Positions 7,735 to 15,907 of a stretch of 40,755 bases of DNA are shown piece by piece. A program made the translations under genes and the position numbers. The notes below the pieces were generated by a model. It searched no databases. It was not told where the DNA came from and saw only the letters and a list, made by a program, of their open reading frames with translations. Positions within the stretch are counted from its first letter, which is position 1, and every line of letters starts with the position of its first letter. Origin of the DNA: an uncultured Mobiluncus sp. (lineage in GTDB: Bacteria > Actinomycetota > Actinomycetes > Actinomycetales > Actinomycetaceae); assembly GCF_947254095.1 (NCBI RefSeq), contig NZ_CAMYBV010000017.1, positions 1 to 40,755 on the forward strand, in the 5' to 3' direction.

Positions 7735-8107
7735 GCCGGGCAGGTAGTCGCGGGCGAGTCATTCGATGAGCCCGAGGAAAGTCCGGACTCCACAGGGCAG
7801 GGTGATGGCTAACGGCCACCCGGGGTGACCCGCGGGACAGTGCCACAGAAAGCGAAACCGCCCCACCGGGCTTGTGCACGGTGAGGTAAGGGTGAAAAGG
7901 CGAGGTAAGAGCTCACCGCGCGGCTGGTGACAGTCGTGGCAGGGTAAACCCCACCCGGAGCAAGGCCAAGCAGCAGGCTGGGCGGCCCGTTCAAAGCCTG
8001 CGGGTAGGCTGCTAGAGAGGTCGGGTAACCGGCCTTCCAGAGAAATGGCTACCGGCGCGCGGCGGCAACAAAGCGCGTTACAGAATCCGGCTTATGCCCG
8101 GCTTTTT
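7735..8107 (+). ncRNA. rnpB: RNase P RNA, bacterial class A
   Basis: This is the catalytic RNA of RNase P, which trims the 5' ends of tRNA precursors. The universally conserved segments are visible in order: GAGGAAAGTCCGG (from 7778), ACAGAAAGCGAAACCGC (from 7844), AAGGGTGAAAAGG and GGTAAGAGCTCACC (7886-7918), and ACAGAATCCGGCTTAT near the 3' end. Helix P1 closes the molecule: 7735-7742 pairs perfectly with 8095-8102. TTTTT at 8103-8107 directly after P1 lets this helix also act as the terminator. No other RNA gene was recognised in the window. Confidence 0.95.
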
Positions 8108-8204
8108 CGCTCAAATCAGCCGGTTCGCAACTGCGGGGGCACAAGCGGGGGCGGTAGCCTCTCTGGGCTATGGCAGTTCCGGGTTCTACGGCAATGCCGA
8201 ATGC

Positions 8205-8238
8205 AAAACGCTCCGGGGTGCCGCAGCACCCCGGAGCG
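8205..8238 (-). terminator. strong terminator of ppgK
   Basis: A perfect 13-bp GC-rich stem with a 4-nt loop occupies 8209-8238. Read on the minus strand it is followed by TTTT (plus 8208-8205). It lies about 20 nt past the ppgK stop codon and shields rnpB from minus-strand transcription. Confidence 0.85.
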
Positions 8239-8257
8239 AAACAGCAGTTAGCTCGGT

Positions 8258-9001
8258 TTACACCCCAGCGGCCAGTGCAGCAGCCCCTGCAATGCCAGCC
8301 TGGTTACGTAGCTGAGCGGGGATAATCGGGGTTTTCAGGTCCAGCAGGGGCAGGAACTTGTCATGCTGGCGGGACACGCCGCCGCCAACCACGAACAAAT
8401 CAGGGCTGAACAGCATCTCCAGCTGCGAATAGTATTTTTGCAGGCGCTTGGACCACTGCTTAAAGGACAGTTTCTTGGCTGACTTTACCCCGGAAGAAGC
8501 GCGTCTCTCCGCGTCTTTGCCGTCAATCTCGATGTGACCCAGTTCGCTGTTAGGAACCAGAATCCCGTTATAAATGAGCGCAGTGCCAATCCCGGTGCCC
8601 AAAGTGGTGACGATGACCAGGCCGGGCACATCGCGGGCCGCTCCGTAACGAACTTCTGCGTAACCTGCAGCATCAGCGTCATTCACACACTTGACCATGT
8701 GACCGGTGTACTTGCGCATCAGGACGCGGACATCAACCCCAGCCCATTCCTGGTCAAGGTTAGCCATAAACGGAACCAAATCATTCTTAACCGGAGCCGG
8801 AATCGTCATCCCCAGCGGCATGTCTTCGGGAACGCCCTTTTCCTCAATGATTTTACGGCACACTTCCGCCACGGCCTGGGGGGTCGAATGTGCGGGAGTT
8901 TTAATTCTCAGACGATCACCGATGAAATCGCCAGTTTCCAAATCTACATAAGCGCCTTTAATACCGGAGCCGCCAACATCAATCCCAAATCCAGTTGCCA
9001 C
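8258..9001 (-). CDS. ppgK: polyphosphate glucokinase PpgK
   Basis: PpgK phosphorylates glucose to glucose 6-phosphate using inorganic polyphosphate (often also ATP); it is typical of actinobacteria. The 247-residue protein shows the ROK/actin-like phosphate motif GIDVGGSGIKGA at residues 6-17, the second phosphate motif TLGTGIGTAL, the sugar-binding NSELGHIEI segment and the C-terminal LFVVGGGVSR adenosine-type motif. Length and order agree with the family. The GTG start has the ribosome site AAAGGGA. An inverted repeat in the upstream gap (9055-9098) may be regulatory, and a strong terminator follows. panB and map lie upstream on the same strand, but the 136-nt gap suggests a separate promoter. 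Confidence 0.95.
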   Translation of the reverse strand: MATGFGIDVGGSGIKGAYVDLETGDFIGDRLRIKTPAHSTPQAVAEVCRKIIEEKGVPEDMPLGMTIPAPVKNDLVPFMANLDQEWAGVDVRVLMRKYTGHMVKCVNDADAAGYAEVRYGAARDVPGLVIVTTLGTGIGTALIYNGILVPNSELGHIEIDGKDAERRASSGVKSAKKLSFKQWSKRLQKYYSQLEMLFSPDLFVVGGGVSRQHDKFLPLLDLKTPIIPAQLRNQAGIAGAAALAAGV

Positions 9002-9054
9002 AAAAAGTCCCTTTCGCGTGGGGATGAACTTGGCAATTACTCTAGGGTAGAGGC

Positions 9055-9098
9055 CGTGATTTCACCAAATCTCAGCTTGGTACCGGTAAAAAATCACG
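9055..9098. repeat. inverted repeat between map and ppgK
   Basis: Perfect 8-bp arms at 9055-9062 and 9091-9098 enclose a second complementary pair (ACCAA and TTGGT) and the palindrome TACCGGTA. There is no U-run on either strand next to the arms, so it is not a simple terminator. It could be an operator or a leader hairpin for ppgK. Confidence 0.4.
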
Positions 9099-9137
9099 TA
9101 CTCGCCAGTGACCTTGGACAGCACAAAAGAAAAATTC

Positions 9138-10058
9138 TCAATCCTGGTGGTTGCTGGGCCAGGTGAGAATCTCTCCGCCGTCCTCGCGCACCACGAGGGT
9201 GTGTTCAAACTGGGCGGTGCGTCCCCGGTCGCGGGTCACCACGGTCCAGCCGTCCCGCCACTGTTCCCAAGCAATTGAACCCATGGTCAGCATCGGTTCA
9301 ATGGTGAAAACCATGCCTTCTTCCATAACTGTGTCATAGCGGGGGGAGTCGTAGTGCGGAATAACCAGCCCGCTGTGAAAAGCCTCGCCGACACCGTGGC
9401 CCGTGAAATCCTGCACCACTCCGTATTCAAAACGGCTGGCATAGGACTCGATAATCCGCCCGATAACGTTGATGGAACGTCCCGGTTTGCAGACCTTAAT
9501 GGCGCGCATCATGGCTTCTTTGGTGCAGTCAATGAGCTGCTGGGATTCGGGGTCAATCGTCCCGACCGGGAACATGGCACACGTATCGCCGTGAACCCCG
9601 TCCTTGTAAGCGGTGATGTCCAGGTTGATGATGTCGCCTTCCTCCAGCGGCCGGTCGTCCGGGATTCCGTGGCAGATGCATTCATTGACCGACGTGCAGA
9701 TAGATTTGCGAAATCCCATATAGCCCAGGCAAGACGGGTAGGCGCCGTGATCACAAATAAACTCGTGCGCCACGCGGTCCAAAGTATCGGTAGTCACGCC
9801 GGGAGCGATGTACTTGGCGGTTTCCACGATGGCATCGGCCGCGATACGTCCGGCTTGGCGGATTTTTTCAATCGTTTCCTCGCTCTTAATATCGGAGGCC
9901 GTGACTCGTTCCGGGCCGTCATGGAACATGTATTCCGGGCGGTCAATGTGGGAGGGGACCGGCAAGGTGGCGGAAATGCGTCCCGGTTTCAGGTTTCCCA
10001 AGGGCGCGCGGCGGGCTAGTTCGTCAGTTCGAGTTTTCTTGTGTAACACGGTAGTCAT
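9138..10058 (-). CDS. map: type I methionine aminopeptidase, N-terminally extended form
   Basis: The enzyme removes initiator methionine from nascent proteins. The five metal ligands are present: D147, D158, H221, E254 and E285, with the substrate histidine of ICHGIPDD at H130. The 306-residue length includes an extension of about 45 residues, with RISATLPVPSHIDRPEY matching the proline-containing linker of the actinobacterial MetAP1c group (mycobacterial MapB). The extension lacks the zinc fingers of eukaryotic enzymes. The gene starts 42 nt after the panB stop and is probably in one operon with it. The start has a GAAAG ribosome site. Confidence 0.95.
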   Translation of the reverse strand: MTTVLHKKTRTDELARRAPLGNLKPGRISATLPVPSHIDRPEYMFHDGPERVTASDIKSEETIEKIRQAGRIAADAIVETAKYIAPGVTTDTLDRVAHEFICDHGAYPSCLGYMGFRKSICTSVNECICHGIPDDRPLEEGDIINLDITAYKDGVHGDTCAMFPVGTIDPESQQLIDCTKEAMMRAIKVCKPGRSINVIGRIIESYASRFEYGVVQDFTGHGVGEAFHSGLVIPHYDSPRYDTVMEEGMVFTIEPMLTMGSIAWEQWRDGWTVVTRDRGRTAQFEHTLVVREDGGEILTWPSNHQD

Positions 10059-10100
10059 TCTTTCGATTCAAAAGTTCGGAGGTCGCCTCTCGGGGACGGC

Positions 10101-10937
10101 CTAGTTTTCATGATAGTTTTCCGGGGCGGGGAAAGTCCGGTTCACCACGGCCTCACGGTAGCTTTGGGCAGCGTGCTGCAGTTCCGCCCCCACTTGACCG
10201 AACACCTGGGCAAATGAGGGCTTCCAGTCTTGCATTCCCGCCATGTCAGTCCACACCAGGACCTGCCCGGCAGCGTCCGGGCCAGCGCCGATACCGATGA
10301 TGGGAACATTGAGCTGGTCAATGGCGGCGCGAGTGGTCGCGGCGGGAACCATCTCAAACACAATCGAGAACACCCCTGCCTCTTGCAAGGCCAGCGCGTC
10401 CGCAACCAAGGCCGGAGCAGCATCTGCGCGCCCCTGCATACGTTTGCCGCCCAAGTGGTTTTCAGATTGTGGGGTGAAACCGAGATGTCCCATCACGTTG
10501 ATGCCGGCATCCACGATGGCTTTGACCTGGGGCAGGATGCGACGTCCCCCCTCCAGTTTCACCGCGGCAGCTCCGGCGCGCACCAGCGCTACCGCAGTAT
10601 CCACGGCTTGGGCGGGACTGGACTCGTAAGACCCAAAAGGCATATCTCCCACGATTAACGCTCGTGAAGCTCCTGCCGCGACCGCGGAGGTGGCGCGAAC
10701 CATATCGTCTAAGGTCACCCCGACAGTGGAGGACATTCCCAACATAGTGGTCCCATACGAATCCCCGACCAAAATCATGTCAATCCCGGCCGAATCAATA
10801 ATCCGCGCGGTAATCGCATCGTAGGCGGTCAGCATCGTCAGCGGCCGCCCGGCAGCAAAGTACTGCTGGACGTGCTGGACACGAAACGGCTTTCCGGGTT
10901 TGGGGCCAATGTCTGGATTGTCTTTGTGCATAGTCAC
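10101..10937 (-). CDS. panB: 3-methyl-2-oxobutanoate hydroxymethyltransferase PanB
   Basis: PanB adds a hydroxymethyl group from methylene-tetrahydrofolate to 2-oxoisovalerate, the first committed step to pantothenate and CoA. The 278-residue protein has the TIM-barrel signatures LTAYDAITARIIDSAG, ILVGDSYGTTMLG (Mg-binding Asp), GDMPFGSY, AAAVKLEGG, NVMGHLGFTPQS and IGIGAGPDAAGQVLVWTDM. Length is normal. AAGGAG before the ATG is a strong ribosome site. No other pantothenate gene is in the window, so panC and panD must lie elsewhere or be absent. It appears to lead the panB-map operon. Confidence 0.96.
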   Translation of the reverse strand: MTMHKDNPDIGPKPGKPFRVQHVQQYFAAGRPLTMLTAYDAITARIIDSAGIDMILVGDSYGTTMLGMSSTVGVTLDDMVRATSAVAAGASRALIVGDMPFGSYESSPAQAVDTAVALVRAGAAAVKLEGGRRILPQVKAIVDAGINVMGHLGFTPQSENHLGGKRMQGRADAAPALVADALALQEAGVFSIVFEMVPAATTRAAIDQLNVPIIGIGAGPDAAGQVLVWTDMAGMQDWKPSFAQVFGQVGAELQHAAQSYREAVVNRTFPAPENYHEN

Positions 10938-11085
10938 TCCTTGAGTCTGTTCCTATACATCCTATGACTTTGCCGCTGGCAATAGTTCCTCAGATAGACT
11001 TTCCCTCAGCATCAGATGCCTAAACGTTTTAAGATATTGACAGACTGGGTACAGTCACCAGCAAATATGAGAAAGGCGAAAACAC

Positions 11086-12639
11086 ATGGGTTGCACGACG
11101 ATTTTGGTTGGGAAAAAGGCTTCGGCGGACGGGTCGACGATTATGGCCCGGACCGACGACTCGGGACATGGGTCTTTTGAAGCGAAACGATTTGAGGTCA
11201 TCGCGCCCGAGGATTTGCCAAAAACCTACCGTTCGGTCCTGTCCCATGTTGAAATCCCCCTGCCGGAAACCGGTTTGCGCTACACCCGTTTCCCCGACGC
11301 TGACACCCACAAAGGCCTGTGGGCAGGCGCGGGAATCAACTCGGCTCGCGTCTCGATGACCGCCACCGAGACGCTGACCTCGAACGAGCGCGTGCTGGGC
11401 GCCGACCCGCTGGTTGAGCTGCGTGAAGCCCAAGGCGAGGAGGGTCAGGACGGTTTCGTGCCGGAGCAGCCCGGCGGTATCGGTGAAGAAGACATGGTGG
11501 TGTTGGTGCTGCCCTACATTAAGACGGCTCGTGAAGGCGTGCTGCGTTTGGGGGAGCTGCTGCAACAGTACGGTACTTGTGAAATGAACGGCATCGGTTT
11601 CGCCGATAACGACGACGTCTGGTGGCTCGAGACGGTAGGGGGGCATCACTGGTTGGCGCGTCGCCTGCCGGAGGAATGCTATGCCGTCATCGCTAACCAG
11701 TTCAGTTTGGACGACTTCGATTTTGACGATGCCCTGGGGGAGGGACGCGATTATCTGTGCTCGCCCGATTTACGGGAATTCGTGGCCGACAACCACCTGG
11801 ATACCGCGCAAACTGACGGCCAGCCGGCCCAGCGTTTCAATCCTCGCCTGGCTTTCGGGTCACGAACGGATTCGGACCACACCTACAACACACCGCGAGT
11901 GTGGGCATTGCAGCGGTTCCTCAACCCCACGGACGTGTCTCGGTTTGGTTTCCACGGGGATTCCCGCCCGGATTCAGACGACTTGGATTGGTGCCTGATT
12001 CCAGAACGCCTGATCACTATGGAGGACGTGAAATACACCCAGTCTTACCACTATCAAGGCACCCCGTTTAATCCTTACGCGAGGGCGGAACAAGCTCGGA
12101 TAGGCGGCGCTGACCAGCGCGGTATGTATCGCCCGATTGGGATTAACCGCACGAATTTCGTGGCTGCCCTCCAGATTCGCCCGGAAAAACCCGCCACCAC
12201 CACCGGATTGAACTGGATAGCCTACGGGGCAATGCCGTTCAACGCCCTGGTGCCGTTCTATGCCAACGTGCGGCACACCCCGGAGTATTTGGAGGCGACG
12301 ACTCAGCGGGTCACCACCGAACACCACTATTGGGCCAATCGGATTATTGCCGCCCTGGTGGACGCCCACTATCATCAGACGATTCCGCACGTGGAGCGTT
12401 ATCAGCAAAAGGTCGTGGCGGAGGCTTTGCAGATTGTGGCGCGTACTGACCGGGCGGTGGTTGAGCTGGGTGAGGACGCGGCGAATAACATGGAAGATTC
12501 CCGCGTTTACGAACTGCTGGAGGCCGCTAATGCCGAGATTGCTGACCTGTTGAAGCGGGAAACGGACGACCTGCTGGATAAGGTCCTGTTTGACGCCAGC
12601 CTCAATATGCACAATTCGTTCTCGCGTGATGATGCCTGA
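11086..12639 (+). CDS. pepD: dipeptidase, peptidase family C69 (PepD type)
   Basis: The 517-residue protein starts MGCTTILVGKKASADGST, the hallmark of C69 N-terminal-nucleophile hydrolases; Cys3 becomes the catalytic N-terminal residue after processing. Further family segments are NGIGFADNDDVWWLETVGG, HHWLARRLPEECYAVIANQF and the long conserved C-terminal region with a histidine-rich TTEHHYWANRI. These enzymes cleave a broad range of dipeptides in the cytoplasm, which fits an organism living on peptides and the OPT transporter encoded later in the window. A TTGACA at 11037-11042 could be the -35 element, though the -10 is poor. GAAAGG is the ribosome site. The lipid kinase gene follows after 32 nt. 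Confidence 0.92.
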   Translation: MGCTTILVGKKASADGSTIMARTDDSGHGSFEAKRFEVIAPEDLPKTYRSVLSHVEIPLPETGLRYTRFPDADTHKGLWAGAGINSARVSMTATETLTSNERVLGADPLVELREAQGEEGQDGFVPEQPGGIGEEDMVVLVLPYIKTAREGVLRLGELLQQYGTCEMNGIGFADNDDVWWLETVGGHHWLARRLPEECYAVIANQFSLDDFDFDDALGEGRDYLCSPDLREFVADNHLDTAQTDGQPAQRFNPRLAFGSRTDSDHTYNTPRVWALQRFLNPTDVSRFGFHGDSRPDSDDLDWCLIPERLITMEDVKYTQSYHYQGTPFNPYARAEQARIGGADQRGMYRPIGINRTNFVAALQIRPEKPATTTGLNWIAYGAMPFNALVPFYANVRHTPEYLEATTQRVTTEHHYWANRIIAALVDAHYHQTIPHVERYQQKVVAEALQIVARTDRAVVELGEDAANNMEDSRVYELLEAANAEIADLLKRETDDLLDKVLFDASLNMHNSFSRDDA

Positions 12640-12671
12640 GCTGGCGAGAAGTTCCAGATGAGGAGCCGAAG

Positions 12672-13601
12672 TTGAAAAAAGCGATAGTCATTTATAACCC
12701 CGCGAAAGTCGGGGACGAAGACGAGTTTACAGCCGGTTTGAATGCGGCGGCCCAACAGCACGATTTCACCGTGGAATACCTCACCACCAGCGTTGATGAC
12801 CCCGGTTTCGCGATGGCCGCACAGGCTCGAAAGCTACAACCCGACCTGGTCATTGCCGCGGGTGGGGACGGCACCGTGCGTGTGGTCAGCACCGAGATGC
12901 GTCACAGCGAGATTCCGGTGGCGGTATTGCCGGCGGGGACCACGAACCTATTGGCGCGAAACCTCAACGTGCCTTTGGATATGAAAGCCGCCATGGAACT
13001 GGCGTTCACGGGGCAAAAAGTCTCGATGGACATCGTGAAGGTGCATAACGAGACTTCCCGCAAACCTTGGTATTTCACGGGTATGGCAGGGATTGGGATA
13101 GATGCCGAAGTCATGCATCACGTGGATGAGGGGCTGAAAAAGGTGGTCGGTCCCGTGGCCTACGTCATGTCCTTTTTCAAGCAGGTCAACAACTCGGTGC
13201 ATCGGTGTCGGTTCCGCATTGACGGCAAGCAGGTTCTGAAGCGCAACGTGATTATTTTCATGGTCGGCAACACCTCTGAACTGACCGGTGGAATCCAGCT
13301 GTTTCCCGACGCCACTCCCTTTGACGGTTCCCTAGATTTGCTGATTGGGGCTCCGCAGGGGGTAGGCGGCTGGTGGCGCGTGGTTAAGAACGTAGTTTTG
13401 AGGCTGGGGCGGCGCAGCACGCTGGAATATTTCAGCGGCAAGAGCTTCGAAGTTCTGTTGCATAAGCCGGCGGTGTGGGAGATGGACGGCGACCCCGAAG
13501 CGGCGGCGCGGCACTGGGTCTTTCAGGTCGTTCCGCAAGCCATCACGGTTGTTGCCGGGGATCCCGGTCTCATAGAGCGGATTAAATCGCAAATTCGTTA
13601 G
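12672..13601 (+). CDS. diacylglycerol kinase-family lipid kinase
   Basis: The 309-residue protein has the DAGK catalytic domain: nucleotide motif IAAGGDGTVRVVS (GGDGT at 64-68), LPAGTTNLLARNLNVP, the FTGMAGIGIDAEVMHHVD segment and the C-terminal DGSLDLLIGAP and WEMDGDPE motifs. Such proteins phosphorylate diacylglycerol or related lipids at the membrane surface; the exact lipid is not predictable. It starts at a TTG with the ribosome site GAGGAGC about 8 nt upstream. A basic amphipathic segment (WWRVVKNVVLRLGRRS) could touch the membrane. It probably forms an operon with pepD and ends convergent to the ywiC-like gene. Confidence 0.9.
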   Translation: MKKAIVIYNPAKVGDEDEFTAGLNAAAQQHDFTVEYLTTSVDDPGFAMAAQARKLQPDLVIAAGGDGTVRVVSTEMRHSEIPVAVLPAGTTNLLARNLNVPLDMKAAMELAFTGQKVSMDIVKVHNETSRKPWYFTGMAGIGIDAEVMHHVDEGLKKVVGPVAYVMSFFKQVNNSVHRCRFRIDGKQVLKRNVIIFMVGNTSELTGGIQLFPDATPFDGSLDLLIGAPQGVGGWWRVVKNVVLRLGRRSTLEYFSGKSFEVLLHKPAVWEMDGDPEAAARHWVFQVVPQAITVVAGDPGLIERIKSQIR

Positions 13602-13625
13602 AATGGTGCGGAAAACTCGGTGTTG

Positions 13626-13664
13626 CGCGGGGATTTACCACCCGAAACGCGGGGATTTACCACC
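13626..13664. repeat. 17-bp direct repeat, two copies
   Basis: CGCGGGGATTTACCACC occurs at 13626-13642 and again at 13648-13664 (period 22 bp) in the gap between two convergent genes. Two copies only, with no cas genes, so not a CRISPR. It may be a protein-binding site pair or a small duplication. Confidence 0.6.
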
Positions 13665-13684
13665 ACGTCAGACTTCGGCAACTT

Positions 13685-14557
13685 TTACAGCGCCGCTGCC
13701 ACAAAAATCAATACTGAGATTGCCACTTCGGTCAGCCCGATGACTCGCGGTCGCCAGGGCTTGCCGCGCCGGCGTGCCTGCCAGGGGAACCAAATCGAAC
13801 GAGCTAATGTCACCAGCCATGCGACTGCTACCAGAGGAGATACCCAAGACAGGGAGGCAAAATACAGCGCAGCGGCAAAACCTAGGGCGTGCGAAACTAT
13901 CGAAATGACCAGGAAACGCTGGTTGCCACGCTGCCGAAAAATCGTCTTGACGTAGGGAACTGAAGCTGCGTAATAGGCTGTGAGCTGCACTGCTATCGCG
14001 ATTGCAGCTGGCCAACCCCGTAAAACAGTGGACAAAGCGTGTCCGCCCAGAGCGGACGCCTCGTGAACCCCGTACATCGCGTCCTGACCCATCCGTAAAG
14101 CCGTGGCCATCAAGCCGCAGTGATAGGCAACTATGGTCATCAGCCCCGCCGCGAGGATAATCGTCAGACGCGCCCCCAGACCGCGTTCCCGCCCGCGGCG
14201 CACTTCACCAGCCCAAATCCCGATGAGGATAGCGAAAGCCGGAATCCAACAGCAGAGTAGCGGCAGCGCCGCCAGAGCTCCTATTCCCAGCACCCCAACC
14301 AGAATCCCGTAAATCAAAACGGGGTATCGTAAGGACTTCTTCCGAGGATTCTTAATGAGACGTAGCGCCGAAAATACAAAGAAGAAACCAATCATCCACG
14401 CGGAGAGCAGCAGCGCATGCTGCCACGCCCATCCGCCCAGCGTAGCCCCGAATAGCGCCGGAACGGTGACGATGAACCAAGCCCCATGCTGATTGGGCAG
14501 CCAAGTACGCAGAACAGACCTGACTTTTCGGTTTTCACGAGCAGGGGGTAGGGTCAT
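13685..14557 (-). CDS. YwiC-like multi-pass membrane protein
   Basis: This 290-residue hydrophobic protein starts with a basic tail and the LPNQHGAWFIV motif that is diagnostic of the YwiC-like family (PF14256). About eight hydrophobic segments follow, separated by short Arg/Lys-rich loops (ALRLIKNPRKKSLRYP, EVRRGRERGLGAR, KTIFRQRGNQR, ARRRGKPWRPR), which suits a cytoplasmic-membrane protein. The function of the family is unknown. TAGGTT lies exactly 7 nt upstream of the ATG with no ribosome site, so a leaderless transcript is likely. It is on the same strand as the chemoreceptor gene upstream, 53 nt away. Confidence 0.82.
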   Translation of the reverse strand: MTLPPARENRKVRSVLRTWLPNQHGAWFIVTVPALFGATLGGWAWQHALLLSAWMIGFFFVFSALRLIKNPRKKSLRYPVLIYGILVGVLGIGALAALPLLCCWIPAFAILIGIWAGEVRRGRERGLGARLTIILAAGLMTIVAYHCGLMATALRMGQDAMYGVHEASALGGHALSTVLRGWPAAIAIAVQLTAYYAASVPYVKTIFRQRGNQRFLVISIVSHALGFAAALYFASLSWVSPLVAVAWLVTLARSIWFPWQARRRGKPWRPRVIGLTEVAISVLIFVAAAL

Positions 14558-14610
14558 GAGCTCGAACCTAGCTTAATCTGGGAGTAATTGCGAAACCACT
14601 AACTGTCGCC

Positions 14611-15669
14611 CTAGCTATCCATCAACTGGTCGAGCAGGGCGCCGACCTGGGCGGAGTTGTCTTCCATAGTCCCTAGATGCTGTTTCATCAGTTCGCTGTC
14701 GCCTGCCAAAAAGGCCTCGACCGCGGCCTTACCAGAAACGTGGGTAGCTTCGTGAACACCCTCCAGCTGCTGGAAACAGGGCTGTCCCGCGTAATCGAGG
14801 TGACCGCGACCCTCGTAGTACCACTTGCCCAGGCGGCAGGTGTGCGAGGAGGAAATCCCCTCCGGGTTCGGCTCGGAAATCCCCGTAATTTGACGATAAA
14901 TCCCCAACTTAAAGATGAAGTGGTCGAGTTTCACCACTGAAACAAAAGAATCCGTAGTCACATGCGCAATCGAGTCGGCCATCGAGGAAACTTTGTCTCC
15001 CACCGCATTTGCCGTCTGACTGGATTTTTCTTCGAATTCTTTGGATTCGTCAATAGCCTCCGTGATGTTTTCCAGGGCGCTGGCGGTGCCCTCGGTGATG
15101 GAAGTAACCAAGGCGCCAATTTCCTGTGTGGCACTGGCGGTCCGTTCTGCCAGAGTGCGCACTTCCCCTGCCACCACGGCGAAACCACGGCCAGCCTCAC
15201 CTGCGCGTGCCGCTTCAATGGTGGCGTTCAGAGCCAGCAAATTTGTTTGCGAAGCGATACCTTCGATTTGCTGCACAAAGTTATGAATCGACTCGGAAGC
15301 CTTGGACAAGGCCTCCATGTTCCCGCCCATATCCTGCAGCTTTTTCGAAATGTCCCCAGCACCGTCGGCCATGTCGTGCAAATCGCGGGTTGATTCCGCT
15401 ACGATTCGACGGGTTTCCGCGGTATCGGCGGAATCCGCGTCCAATTCGGACACAATCTTGCCCAGGGAATCGCGGACGTTTTCCGCCGATCCGAAGCATC
15501 GTGCCAGAGGGTCATGAGTACTCTGGGTGAAGGCCTGTTTTTGGCTCAGTTCACTGAGAGCGGTTTCTTGAGATTCTTTCTCAGCCTGAAGCTCGGTTAA
15601 CTCAGCGCGGAGGCGCTCAATCTCTGCCTGTAAGTGTTGCGTTTCCATTGCGGTTTTGGCTTTTTTCAC
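14611..15669 (-). CDS. soluble chemoreceptor with C-terminal CZB zinc-binding domain
   Basis: No membrane segment or signal peptide is present. Residues 9-50 form a coiled coil. Residues about 90-235 are a methyl-accepting chemotaxis signalling domain with the conserved hairpin tip (QTNLLALNATIEAARAGEAG, then RGFAVVAGEVRTLAERT) that contacts CheA and CheW. The C-terminal CZB domain has the expected zinc ligand pattern: H250, C278 in HTCRLGKWYYEG, and H306/H310 in VHEATH. CZB receptors such as Helicobacter TlpD are cytosolic and respond to zinc or oxidants through the ligand cysteine. Start: GTG with AAGGAT upstream; an in-frame ATG seven codons later is the alternative. No che genes are in the window, but the protein implies that the cell has a chemotaxis array. 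Confidence 0.92.
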   Translation of the reverse strand: MKKAKTAMETQHLQAEIERLRAELTELQAEKESQETALSELSQKQAFTQSTHDPLARCFGSAENVRDSLGKIVSELDADSADTAETRRIVAESTRDLHDMADGAGDISKKLQDMGGNMEALSKASESIHNFVQQIEGIASQTNLLALNATIEAARAGEAGRGFAVVAGEVRTLAERTASATQEIGALVTSITEGTASALENITEAIDESKEFEEKSSQTANAVGDKVSSMADSIAHVTTDSFVSVVKLDHFIFKLGIYRQITGISEPNPEGISSSHTCRLGKWYYEGRGHLDYAGQPCFQQLEGVHEATHVSGKAAVEAFLAGDSELMKQHLGTMEDNSAQVGALLDQLMDS

Positions 15670-15781
15670 TTTGGTATCCTTGACTAAAAAAATTCTGGAA
15701 AAACAGTAAATAATTTATCTCACCAGGCGCCCTTTTTATATCTTTTCGCCGGTTTTTTCCTTTCCAGCGCACAATTTATTC

Positions 15782-15844
15782 GTCCGCCCCCAGAGTGGCG
15801 AGGAATCAATGGCGGCATTGAAAAACCTTGATTACCGGGCGGAC
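15782..15844 (+). promoter_or_regulatory. nested inverted repeats upstream of pheS
   Basis: Perfect 8-bp outer arms (15782-15789 with 15837-15844) enclose two mutually exclusive inner stems: 15804-15809 with 15828-15833, or 15807-15811 with 15816-15820. They lie 64-126 nt before the pheS start. Alternative pairing suggests a structured leader or an operator. I found no T-box signature and no leader peptide with a start codon. Confidence 0.35.
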
Positions 15845-15907
15845 TGGCATTTCGACTAAAGTTGAAGGGGTTTTGAGCTGGCTAGGAGTCAAGGAAATCG
15901 AGGAAAA

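Noticed and set aside
13626..13664. CRISPR remnant
   Set aside because: Only two copies with a 5-bp gap; spacers are too short and no cas genes are present.
15714..15821. Phe-rich leader peptide before pheS
   Set aside because: The frame has several TTT codons and ends near the inverted repeats, but has no ATG, GTG or TTG start before the Phe codons.
15670..15907. T-box riboswitch upstream of pheS
   Set aside because: No T-box consensus or specifier loop arrangement could be found.
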